In this document: positions 16,951 to 24,447 of the stretch, piece after piece | How positions within the stretch are numbered: the stretch's first letter is position 1 | How the letters are laid out: every line of letters begins with the position of its first letter | Source of the DNA: Rhizobium sp. BK251 | GTDB lineage: Bacteria; Pseudomonadota; Alphaproteobacteria; Rhizobiales; Rhizobiaceae | Length of the DNA: 64,000 bases | Direction: 5' to 3' | Assembly: GCF_004345245.1 (NCBI RefSeq) | Contig: NZ_SLUQ01000017.1 | Span: forward strand, 18,389 to 82,388 | Position numbers and translations under genes: made by a program | The notes under the pieces: generated by a model | Database searches by the model: none | Told to the model about the DNA's origin: nothing | What the model saw: the letters and a program-made list of their open reading frames with translations, nothing else

Positions 16951-17997
16951 ATGCGGATTGCATTTTTCGTAAACTCGATTGAGGGCGAAGCGAGCTCCTA
17001 CACGACGACGGCGCTGGCGCTGGGGGCCATCGCGCGCGGGCATGAGATTTGTTACCTCACGCCCGGCGATTTCGTGCTGCGACCGGATGACAGTCTGATG
17101 GTTCGGGCGACTATACCCAAGACCAGCAAATACAAGAAGGCTGATGCCTTTATCAGTGCGTTGCAAGGTGACCAGGCACAACTAGAGACGATTGACATAA
17201 AAGAGGTCGACGTTCTCTTCCTTCGCAATGATCCGTCTGAAGATGCAGACGAACGTCCTTGGGCGGCACAGGCCGGCACAATCTTCGGAAGGCTGGCAGC
17301 CGAACGTGGCGTGCTGACCGTCAACGATCCGGACGGTCTCACCCGGGCCCAGAACAAACTTTACTTTCAGGGTTTCCCGGAGGCGGTTCGACCGACTACA
17401 CTCATCTCAAAGAGCATCGAGGAAATCCGCGCCTTCATCGATCAGCAGAAACAAGGTGCGATCCTGAAGCCTCTCCAGGGCTCCGGCGGCAAAAACGTCT
17501 TCAAGATAACCTCCAGCAAGGAAGCCAACCTTAATCAGATTTTCGAGGCCGTCAGTGGGGAGGGGTACCTTATCGCCCAAGGTTATCTTCCCGATGCGAC
17601 CGCAGGGGACGTCCGGCTGTTCCTGATGAATGGAAAACCGCTCCAGAGGGACGGCGCTTATGCTGCGTTTCGTCGCGTGCCAGCGAAAGGCGAAGTCCGC
17701 TCAAATATGAGCGCTGCGGGAAGCGCAGCGGCCGTGGAAGTCACCCCCCAGATCCTGGCCGTTGCCGAGATGGTTCGACCAAAGCTGGTGGAAGACGGGA
17801 TGTTTCTGGTTGGCCTCGACATCGTCGGGGACAAGATCCTGGAGATCAACGTCTTTACGCCAGGGGGCCTGCCGGACATCGCCGAACTGCACGGGGTGAA
17901 CCTTGCTCCTGACGTCATCGCCGCACTCGAACAGAAGGTGGCAATGAAGAGGAATTACGCCGGCATGCTCTCCAATCGAACTCTCGCGACCCTCTGA
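16951..17997 (+). CDS. ATP-grasp ligase, glutathione synthetase-like
   Basis: A 348-residue ATP-grasp enzyme resembling prokaryotic glutathione synthetase. The N-terminal substrate domain is MRIAFFVNSIEGEASSYTTT. NDPDGLTRAQNKLYFQGFPE is the usual domain junction. GAILKPLQGSGGKNVFKI is the ATP-binding glycine loop. DVRLFLMNG and LEINVFTPGGLPD are the Mg-ATP site. Length is slightly above E. coli GshB (about 315). AGGAG precedes ATG 16951. There is no gshA nearby, and the partners are an amidohydrolase and a zinc peptidase-like protein. It more likely ligates an amino acid to a non-glutathione acceptor; that is inference. Confidence 0.88.
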   Translation: MRIAFFVNSIEGEASSYTTTALALGAIARGHEICYLTPGDFVLRPDDSLMVRATIPKTSKYKKADAFISALQGDQAQLETIDIKEVDVLFLRNDPSEDADERPWAAQAGTIFGRLAAERGVLTVNDPDGLTRAQNKLYFQGFPEAVRPTTLISKSIEEIRAFIDQQKQGAILKPLQGSGGKNVFKITSSKEANLNQIFEAVSGEGYLIAQGYLPDATAGDVRLFLMNGKPLQRDGAYAAFRRVPAKGEVRSNMSAAGSAAAVEVTPQILAVAEMVRPKLVEDGMFLVGLDIVGDKILEINVFTPGGLPDIAELHGVNLAPDVIAALEQKVAMKRNYAGMLSNRTLATL

Positions 17998-18103
17998 CGG
18001 TCACGTGGCGCGGTTGCCCTTGGACGGATGCGAACCCTCGGCACCAAACTTGTCTTCGCCACCTCGAAACGATCAGCTACTCGACTTTCGAAGCAAAGGC
18101 AGC

Positions 18104-19198
18104 CTATTCTCCAAATGGAAGTTCGATGTCTTCGCGGTTTTGCCTTGCCCCCTCGATCAGGACCGTCTTGAACCTCTCGGCATCTTGTGCCGGCAGCATC
18201 CCCGCCCCGGTCCGAACACCTTCCTGCCACGCAGGCCCGCGCTCCCACGCTTCATTGTAGACGAGTGCCAGGTCGGCAGATCGCCTCGTCTGCTGCAGGG
18301 CTTCAAAGAGCACGGCAGCTTGACGAACGTCCTTCTCACGCTTTGCCGGCCCCTGCCCGTCAGTGTGCCGACGGCTGGCGACTATGAGCTTATGGATCGC
18401 ATACCGAGATGGATCAGGGACAACGACTGGAACACCGCTTCGGTGAAGCAGCATTGTCCTGACGGGTTCCCTGATGAGGAAGTCGAGAAAGCGTAGTGGA
18501 TCCGCGCTGGCGCCGCCAAGGGCGGGCATCGTCGCCGGCTGGTCGGTGTATTCATCCGAACCGCGGTTCGACGTCAGGAATTCAACCCTGTAACCGTCGG
18601 CATTCTGAAATGCCGAGGAGGCCGCGGATCCCGATCGATGGGGAACCGGCCGGAAGCTTGTATCAACGCCCTGCAGTAGCTCAACGATCGGAGGCAGGCT
18701 GTCTTCAACCTCCCGACTGATGGCATAGTCCTGGGCGATGTCCGCATCGCCGGTCAGGATTGCAGCCATGGGAAGGCGCACGCCCAGCAGTCCCGAATAG
18801 CACTGAAAGGCCACCGTGCCGATAAGAACACCCCGGAGCCGAAAGAGACCGCCGTCGGCAAGAGCCTCGACGATGTCGCCCGACATGGCGTCAGGTGCGA
18901 CCATCCCGCCTTCCCGAGTGAGGGTGTTGACCATGCGCCGGCGAGCGCGTAGATCGTCCTTGTCCCGCTTATGTTCAGCTACTCGTCGTGCGATGTCCGG
19001 ATCGTCAGCAGTGCCGACGTAGCGACGTTTCGTACCACCATGTCCATCTGGGATGTCGAAGTACCAGTACTTTCGCCCCTTGATGTTCGCCGGAGTGAAC
19101 CGACCCTCCGGAGGGAAATCGGCCGTCCAAGCGGCGTCGAGCGAGCGCTGACCTAGCTCGGCGAGCATGGTCTGATACATGAGGTCGATAGACTTCAT
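18104..19198 (-). CDS. GSU2403-type nucleotidyltransferase-fold protein
   Basis: A 364-residue protein that I assign to the GSU2403 family of nucleotidyltransferase-fold proteins. Segments: GRKYWYFDIPDGHGGTKRRY near residue 42, the fold core LRGVLIGTVAFQCYSGLLGV followed by LTGDADIAQDYAIS (acidic catalytic-type pair), and a C-terminal helical part (DPSRYAIHKLIVASRR, REKDVRQAAVLFEALQQTR). The family is uncharacterised; the fold is shared with AbiEii-like toxins and nucleotide-transferring enzymes. GGAGA precedes ATG 19198, and a perfect palindrome (19215-19241) sits just upstream, implying tight control. It converges with the ATP-grasp cluster. The function is unknown. Confidence 0.75.
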   Translation of the reverse strand: MKSIDLMYQTMLAELGQRSLDAAWTADFPPEGRFTPANIKGRKYWYFDIPDGHGGTKRRYVGTADDPDIARRVAEHKRDKDDLRARRRMVNTLTREGGMVAPDAMSGDIVEALADGGLFRLRGVLIGTVAFQCYSGLLGVRLPMAAILTGDADIAQDYAISREVEDSLPPIVELLQGVDTSFRPVPHRSGSAASSAFQNADGYRVEFLTSNRGSDEYTDQPATMPALGGASADPLRFLDFLIREPVRTMLLHRSGVPVVVPDPSRYAIHKLIVASRRHTDGQGPAKREKDVRQAAVLFEALQQTRRSADLALVYNEAWERGPAWQEGVRTGAGMLPAQDAERFKTVLIEGARQNREDIELPFGE

Positions 19199-19214
19199 CA
19201 GCTCGTCTCCGATG

Positions 19215-19241
19215 TTATACTGTTTTTCAAAAACAGTATAA
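19215..19241. promoter_or_regulatory. Perfect 27-nt palindrome before the nucleotidyltransferase gene
   Basis: TTATACTGTTTTT (19215-19227), a single central C, and AAAAACAGTATAA (19229-19241) are exact reverse complements. It ends 16 bases before the start codon at 19198. It is strongly AT-rich against a GC-rich background. An operator is most likely; a transcript hairpin blocking translation is an alternative because the site may be transcribed. Confidence 0.8.
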
Positions 19242-19573
19242 CGGTCGCGGATATGGGAAGCAAGATCGGATGCCAGTGATGATCCGCCCTGGGAGCTGAC
19301 CCGGCACAGCCAGATATTTGCTTTGAAAACTGGCTCTCACTCAGAATTGCTGCTGTTGCGAGCGACGCTCCGGCTCACTCACGGCAGGACCAGCATGTGC
19401 AGCATCGCAATCCCGCGCGCGAGCCTCGCCCCCCAACGGCCTTGGACCTGACTTGCGCCGAGTTATCTCACAGCGAAAGCAGAAACTCACTCGCTCCTGC
19501 CAACGCTGAATTGGGGCACTGTCGCTGTGAATTGCAGGGTACGCAACAATCGGCGTTTCAATATTTTGAGGAA
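19242..19573. other. Intergenic region with no recognised gene
   Basis: It lies between the start side of the nucleotidyltransferase gene and the end of the aldehyde oxidoreductase operon. Small frames on both strands show no family features. It should contain the promoter for the nucleotidyltransferase gene, but I cannot place it with confidence. Confidence 0.35.
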
Positions 19574-19603
19574 GGACGACGGTCGGAGTCAGGACCGTCG
19601 TCC
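19574..19603 (-). terminator. Terminator-like hairpin after paoC
   Basis: GGACGACGGTC and GACCGTCGTCC form an 11-bp perfect stem with an 8-base loop, starting 5 bases beyond the stop codon of the large oxidoreductase subunit. On the minus strand it is followed by TTCCTCAAAATATT, so the T-run is poor. Confidence 0.65.
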
Positions 19604-19608
19604 AAACA

Positions 19609-21804
19609 TCAGGCTTCGGGCAGCTCGCCGATAAGCTTGTCCAAGGTGATCGGATAGTGCCGTACGCGGACCCCGGTCGCATTGTAGATTGCGTTTGCGA
19701 TCGCCGCAGAGACACCACAAAGGCCAAGCTCACCGACGCCCTTTGCCTTCATTGGCGACGACATGGGGTCGGTCTCGTCCATGAAGATCACCTCCTGGCG
19801 TGGAATGTCGGCATGAACCGCGACCTCGTAGCCAGCGAGATCATGGTTGACAAAAAAGCCCCGCCGAGTATCGACGGCAAGTTCTTCCGACAGGGCGGCG
19901 CCGACCCCCATGGCCATCGATCCGATCACCTGGCTGCGGGCAGTGATGGGATTAAGTATCCGGCCGGCCGCGCACACAGCCAGCATTCGGCGAATGCGCG
20001 TCTCGCCGGTTGCGACGTCGACGCCAACCTCTACGAAGTGCGCACCGAAGGTCGACTGCTGATGGGTCTTCGTGAGGTCACCCCATTCCATGGTGTCCTC
20101 GCCGACCAGTCCGTCCGGGCCGGCGGCCTCGGCGAGCGGTACCGAGCGATCGCCGGAGCGCACCACGCCGTTCTCGAACACAATGTCTTCAGAGTTCAAG
20201 CCGAGTTTCGCGGCCACTGCCTGGCGCAGCTTCACGCAGGCGGCATAGACGCCGGAGGTCGATGAATTCGCCCCGAATTGGCCGCCGGAGCCTGACGACA
20301 CCGGAAAGCGGGAATCCCCGAGCTGCACAGCGACCTTGTCCATGCCGACGCCCATCATTTCGGCGGCTGTCTGGGCGATGATCGTGTAGCTGCCCGTTCC
20401 GATATCGGTCATGTCAGTCTCGACCGTTACGACTCCTTCCTTGTCGAGCTTCACTCGCGCACCGGAGGCAAGCACGAGGTTGTTGCGGAATGCCGCGGCA
20501 ACGCCCATGCCGACCAGCCAGCTTCCTTCGCGCCGAGACCCGACCTTGGGACGGTTGCTCCAGCCGAAACGTTCCGCCCCGAGTTTCAGACAGCCGACGA
20601 GGTTTCGATGCGAGAACGGTCGGTCGGGATTTTGTGGATCGACCTGTGTGTCGTTGACGATCCTGAACTCGATCGGGTCCATGCCGACTTTTTCTGCCAT
20701 CTCGTCGATCGCAATTTCGAGAGCCATCATGCCAGGAGCCTCACCCGGAGCACGCATGTCGTTGCCTTCCGGGAGATCGAGCGTTGCAAGCCGCATCGCC
20801 GTCATCCGGTTTGCTCCGGCATAAAGCAGCCGGGTCTGGGCGACCGCCTCCTCAAGGCGCCCACCAGGCTGATCACCGTTCCAGCTTTCGTGTGCGATCG
20901 CAGTGATCTTCCCGTTCCGGTCGGCGCCGATACGAATGCGCTGGACCGTCGCTGGCCGATGGGTCGTATTGTTCATTATGAACGGCCGCGGTAGCGCAAC
21001 CTTCACGGGCCGGTTCGCGGCCCGCGCTCCGAGCGCCGCCAGTACGGCGTCCGCGCGCAGATACAGCTTGCCGCCGAAGCCTCCGCCGATGAATGGCGAC
21101 ATCAAGTGGATCTTCTCCTTGTCGACGTCGAGGGTCGTTGCAAGGTCGGAACGCCACCAGTCTATCATCTGGCTGGAGGTCCACACCGTCACCTCGTCGC
21201 CATCCCACGCCGCGATGGAGGCGTGCGGTTCCATCATCGCATGCGACTGGTCCGGGGTCGTGTAGGTTTCCTCAAGAGTAACTGGGGCATCTCGGAAAGC
21301 AGCCTCAAAGTCTCCGACGCTGGAATCCGGCTTCTTCGCGTCGTCCGGCTTGGCCGCCGATTTCATTGCCTCCTTCAAGTCGTAGACACCCTCCTCCTCC
21401 GCGTATTCGACCTGGATCAGGGCGGCAGCAGAACGCGCCTGCTCAAAGGTATTCGCAACGACGACCGCGATCGCCTGATGGTAGTGGTGGATCTTGTCAC
21501 CGCCGAAGAGCTCGACCGTGTTGAATCTGCCCTTCTTGAGGCTCCCCCCATCAAGTGTCGTTACGACCGCGAGTACCCCCGGAGCTCTCTTTGCAGCGGC
21601 GACGTCCATCGACTTGATCAAGCCTTTCGCGATCGCCGATCCGACGGGATAGCCGTAGGCGTATGGTATGTTGGGGTCGTGCCACTCGTAGGCGTACATC
21701 GCCCTTCCTGTGGTCTTAAGCTGCCCGTCGATGCGGGGGATCGGTTGGCCAATGACCTTCAACTGGTCGATCGGATTGGTGGTTGCTGGCGTATCGAACT
21801 TCAT
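19609..21804 (-). CDS. paoC: Molybdopterin-binding subunit of aldehyde oxidoreductase (PaoC/YagR-like)
   Basis: A 731-residue large subunit of the xanthine dehydrogenase family; E. coli PaoC is 732. Seen: IPRIDGQLKTTGRAMYAYEW at the start, FIGGGFGGKLYLRADA and EAPGMMALEIAIDEMAEKVG (Moco-binding region), SGSGGQFGANSSTSG, and near the C-terminus KGVGELGLCGVSAAIANAIY with the catalytic Glu. Aldehydes would be oxidised to acids at the Mo-cytosine-dinucleotide centre. It is third in the paoABC order, 3 bases after paoB, and followed by a hairpin. The Moco-insertion chaperone paoD is not present in the window. Confidence 0.92.
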   Translation of the reverse strand: MKFDTPATTNPIDQLKVIGQPIPRIDGQLKTTGRAMYAYEWHDPNIPYAYGYPVGSAIAKGLIKSMDVAAAKRAPGVLAVVTTLDGGSLKKGRFNTVELFGGDKIHHYHQAIAVVVANTFEQARSAAALIQVEYAEEEGVYDLKEAMKSAAKPDDAKKPDSSVGDFEAAFRDAPVTLEETYTTPDQSHAMMEPHASIAAWDGDEVTVWTSSQMIDWWRSDLATTLDVDKEKIHLMSPFIGGGFGGKLYLRADAVLAALGARAANRPVKVALPRPFIMNNTTHRPATVQRIRIGADRNGKITAIAHESWNGDQPGGRLEEAVAQTRLLYAGANRMTAMRLATLDLPEGNDMRAPGEAPGMMALEIAIDEMAEKVGMDPIEFRIVNDTQVDPQNPDRPFSHRNLVGCLKLGAERFGWSNRPKVGSRREGSWLVGMGVAAAFRNNLVLASGARVKLDKEGVVTVETDMTDIGTGSYTIIAQTAAEMMGVGMDKVAVQLGDSRFPVSSGSGGQFGANSSTSGVYAACVKLRQAVAAKLGLNSEDIVFENGVVRSGDRSVPLAEAAGPDGLVGEDTMEWGDLTKTHQQSTFGAHFVEVGVDVATGETRIRRMLAVCAAGRILNPITARSQVIGSMAMGVGAALSEELAVDTRRGFFVNHDLAGYEVAVHADIPRQEVIFMDETDPMSSPMKAKGVGELGLCGVSAAIANAIYNATGVRVRHYPITLDKLIGELPEA

Positions 21805-21807
21805 GGA

Positions 21808-22758
21808 TCAACCCCTTGCTTCTGCGAGGACGGCGCCAAGCGTGCGCTCGACAAGCTCGACCTTGAAACTGTTCTGCTCGGTGGGACGGGCGTCGGCCAG
21901 GATGACGTCGGTGGCAGCACTGGCGCCGTTCGGAAGCTCGGCCTCGGCCGCTTCGACCCGCCATGGTTTAGGCGCGACGCCACCGATCGCCACACGTCCG
22001 GTTCCGTCAGGCTGGATGACCGCTCCGACCGAAACGAGTGCGAAGGCGTAGGAGGCACGATCTCGAACCTTGCGGTAGATTTGCTTACCCCCGATCGGCG
22101 GCGGCAACAGGACGGCTGTAATGAACTCGCCGCGCTCAAGCACGGTGTCGATATGCGGCGTGTCGCCGGGCAGACGATGGAAGTCTGCAATCGGGATCGA
22201 GCGCCTGCTCCCGTCAGCCTTCACCGTCTCGACAGTGGCATCGAAAGCCCGCATGGCGATCGCCATGTCGCTCGGATGGCTGGCGATGCAAGCATCGCTG
22301 ACACCAACGACAGCAAGGGGGCGGGAAAAGCCACCGATCGCCGAACAGCCGGTGCCAGGCTGGCGCTTGTTGCATGGCTGATTGGTGTCATAGAAGTACG
22401 GACAGCGCGTCCGCTGCAGAAGGTTTCCCGCCGTCGTCGCCTTGTTGCGAAGCTGTCCCGAGGCACCCGCCACGATCGCTCGTGACAGAAGTCCGTAGTC
22501 GCGACGAACGACCTCGTGCGCTGCGAGATCCGTGTTCGTTACCAAAGCGCCGATCCGGAGCCCTCCCCCAGGAGTGATTTCGATCTTGTCGAGACCGAGA
22601 CCATTCACGTCGACCAGATGCGCTGGCGCCTCGATCTCAAGCTTCATGAGGTCGAGCAGGTTCGTGCCGCCGGCGATGAACATGGCCTCAGGGTTCGATG
22701 CGACCGTCTTGGCTGCTGCCTCGACGGACGAGGCGCGTTCGTAGGTGAAGGCTCTCAT
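21808..22758 (-). CDS. paoB: FAD subunit of aldehyde oxidoreductase (PaoB/YagS-like)
   Basis: About 316 residues (E. coli PaoB: 318). It starts MRAFTYERASSVEAAAKTVA. The FAD-binding segment is FIAGGTNLLDLMKL and RIGALVTNTDLAAHEVV. The insertion RCPYFYDTNQPCNKRQPGTG followed by C carries the cysteines that hold the extra [4Fe-4S] cluster typical of PaoB and distinguishes it from plain xanthine dehydrogenase FAD subunits. ATG 22758 was chosen over an upstream ATG because it overlaps the paoA stop by 4 bases and begins the conserved domain. Confidence 0.92.
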   Translation of the reverse strand: MRAFTYERASSVEAAAKTVASNPEAMFIAGGTNLLDLMKLEIEAPAHLVDVNGLGLDKIEITPGGGLRIGALVTNTDLAAHEVVRRDYGLLSRAIVAGASGQLRNKATTAGNLLQRTRCPYFYDTNQPCNKRQPGTGCSAIGGFSRPLAVVGVSDACIASHPSDMAIAMRAFDATVETVKADGSRRSIPIADFHRLPGDTPHIDTVLERGEFITAVLLPPPIGGKQIYRKVRDRASYAFALVSVGAVIQPDGTGRVAIGGVAPKPWRVEAAEAELPNGASAATDVILADARPTEQNSFKVELVERTLGAVLAEARG

Positions 22759-23393
22759 GCTTTGATTCCTCCAACTTCGGTGATGGCATCGAGAATGTTG
22801 GAGTAGGCTCCGCATCGACAGATGTTACCGCTCATGCGCTCGCGGACTTCCGCTGCCGTCAATTGCGCCGGGCTGGTCAGATCGTCGGTGACGTGGCTGG
22901 GAATGTTCGACTTGATCTCCTCGAGCACCGCCACGGAAGAACAGATCTGTCCGGGGGTACAGTACCCGCACTGGAAGCCGTCATGCTTGATGAATGCGGC
23001 CTGCATAGGATGAAGGTTACCGGGCTCACCCAGGCCTTCGATCGTTGTGATCTTGTCGCCCTCGTGCATGACGGCGAGCGTCAAGCAGGAGTTGATCCGG
23101 CGGTCGTCGACCATGACGGTACAAGCACCACATTGACCGTGATCACAACCCTTCTTCGTGCCGGTCAAATGCAGGTGCTCGCGCAGCGCATCGAGCAGTG
23201 TCGTCCTGTTATCGACGTCGAATTCGCGTTTCTCGCCGTTGACGTTGAAGCTGACCTTGGTCGTGTAGGCCATTGTTGTTTCGGCGGATTGTGCCATCGC
23301 GTCCTTGGCAACGGTCCCGGTGAACGCGACTGATGCAGCCGACGAGATCAGCAGGGAGCGGCGGGAAAGTTCCAGTTGAATGGTGTTCTGCAT
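22755..23393 (-). CDS. paoA: Iron-sulfur subunit of aldehyde oxidoreductase (PaoA/YagT-like)
   Basis: A 212-residue subunit carrying two [2Fe-2S] clusters. The plant-type cluster is GCDHGQCGACTVMVDDRRIN plus a following Cys; the second is GFQCGYCTPGQIC with GNICRCGAY. The N-terminus has a twin-arginine signal (SRRSLLISSAASVAFTGTVA), so the PaoABC complex would be exported folded to the periplasm, as in E. coli. It is first gene of the operon. Upstream lies a palindromic site at 23524-23548 shared with the divergent YciI-like gene. Confidence 0.92.
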   Translation of the reverse strand: MQNTIQLELSRRSLLISSAASVAFTGTVAKDAMAQSAETTMAYTTKVSFNVNGEKREFDVDNRTTLLDALREHLHLTGTKKGCDHGQCGACTVMVDDRRINSCLTLAVMHEGDKITTIEGLGEPGNLHPMQAAFIKHDGFQCGYCTPGQICSSVAVLEEIKSNIPSHVTDDLTSPAQLTAAEVRERMSGNICRCGAYSNILDAITEVGGIKA

Positions 23394-23523
23394 AGGCCCA
23401 GTTCCACTTCTTTGGTTCTTTGGTTTTTCGTTTTTGGACGGAGGCGTGTGGCCCGAACAGCCACGAAGCCAACTGGGAACCTAGGGCAATGGAGAATTTG
23501 GTAAGGGTGTCCTGTTACATTAA

Positions 23524-23548
23524 GTTACAAATCACGTGCATTTGTAAC
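23524..23548. promoter_or_regulatory. Palindrome between paoA and yciI-like gene
   Basis: GTTACAAAT and ATTTGTAAC are perfect 9-bp arms with a 7-base centre, CACGTGC. A further half-site GTTACA lies at 23514-23519. GTTACA/TGTAAC arms are common in operators of TetR-type repressors. It lies between the divergent starts at 23393 and 23658. No regulator gene is adjacent. Confidence 0.6.
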
Positions 23549-23657
23549 CAAGGCCGAGCTGTGTCTCAGCCACGAGACGACGTCTCCCATGCGCAAGAGA
23601 GACCATTGACATCACCTTTCGTGCCACCAAGTTCCTCCTGAAACATGGGAGGAGCTT

Positions 23658-23990
23658 ATGCCAAGGTTTATCACCATAGGATACGGAGACGAGGCGGGTT
23701 ACGAACGGACAGACGAGGCTGTCCTCGCCGACGCTCACGCTCATGATGCAAAGCTTCAAAGGGCCGGTGTCGAAATGGGCATAGCCGGACGAGCCGTCCA
23801 GGTTAGAAACCATGAGGCTAGGAAAGTGACCGTTTCCGAGGGTGCATACATGAGGTCCGCACTGCCTGTCGCGGGTTTCGCCGTCATCGAAGCGGCTGAC
23901 CTGGCGGAAGCGATAGAGATCGTTTCGAAGACGCCATGCGCCGTCGCCTACGGTGTCGTCGAGGTTTGGCCACTAAGCCAAACGCGATAG
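23658..23990 (+). CDS. YciI-family protein
   Basis: A 110-residue protein of the YCII/DGPF fold: MPRFITIGYGDEAGYERTDE at the start, LQRAGVEMGIAGRAVQVRNH in the middle, and a helix AIEIVSKTPCAVAYGVVEVW at the end. Members are small dimeric proteins, sometimes with weak dehalogenase-like or cofactor roles; no specific function can be stated. GGGAGGAG precedes ATG 23658. It is divergent from paoABC and may share its operator. Confidence 0.8.
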   Translation: MPRFITIGYGDEAGYERTDEAVLADAHAHDAKLQRAGVEMGIAGRAVQVRNHEARKVTVSEGAYMRSALPVAGFAVIEAADLAEAIEIVSKTPCAVAYGVVEVWPLSQTR

Positions 23991-23998
23991 ACCGAAGA

Positions 23999-24018
23999 GC
24001 CAGGCGAAGTGTCCTGGC
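23999..24018. terminator. Small hairpin between convergent genes
   Basis: GCCAGG and CCTGGC form a 6-bp stem with an 8-base loop between the convergent ends at 23990 and 24046; on the plus strand it is followed by CACAAAAAG. Weak support. Confidence 0.3.
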
Positions 24019-24045
24019 CACAAAAAGTTCCGCGCTGGCCACCGC

Positions 24046-24447
24046 TCACTCACGCCCGTCAGAGCGCTTGTCATAATAGTGAATCTCCAGCAGCAGGCAG
24101 CCGGTCTTCGACCTGAACGGTCCATGAAGGACCCCCGGGGGACGGCAGGCATAGGTATGAGCCGGAAACGACGCGGTTCCGGTAGATGGATCACCGACGA
24201 CGAGATCACCTTCCACCAGATAGACCTCTTCCCAATAGTCGTGCACGAACGGTTTGTCGGTATACGCCTCCGGCAGGAAACGCAGCAATCTCGTACGACT
24301 GCCTTTGCCGTTCGCTTCGTCGAGCCGTCCAGCCAAAATTTTCTGCTCGATGCCGGGAGGATAACCTGGTGGAACGTGCCAGCCCTCCTCCATATCCACA
24401 AGATGGAATTCCTTGTGTTCCTTGAATATGGGCACAGGCGGGTTCAT
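24046..24447 (-). CDS. Cupin-domain protein in the HpaB-type operon
   Basis: A 133-residue single cupin. The two cupin motifs appear as KPFVHDYWEEVYLVEGDLVV (His and Glu metal ligands) and CRPPGVLHGPF (His). The N-terminal region FHLVDMEEGWHVPPGYPPGI resembles the ChrR-type anti-sigma cupins and dioxygenase-like cupins. The ATG overlaps the stop of the upstream monooxygenase gene by four bases, so it acts with it: it may process the hydroxylated product or bind a metal cofactor. The exact reaction is unknown. Confidence 0.8.
   Translation of the reverse strand: MNPPVPIFKEHKEFHLVDMEEGWHVPPGYPPGIEQKILAGRLDEANGKGSRTRLLRFLPEAYTDKPFVHDYWEEVYLVEGDLVVGDPSTGTASFPAHTYACRPPGVLHGPFRSKTGCLLLEIHYYDKRSDGRE

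Noticed and set aside
21106..22485. Long plus-strand open frame of about 459 codons
   Set aside because: It lies wholly opposite paoC and paoB, which have strong family motifs; long antisense frames are common in GC-rich coding DNA and this one shows no domain.
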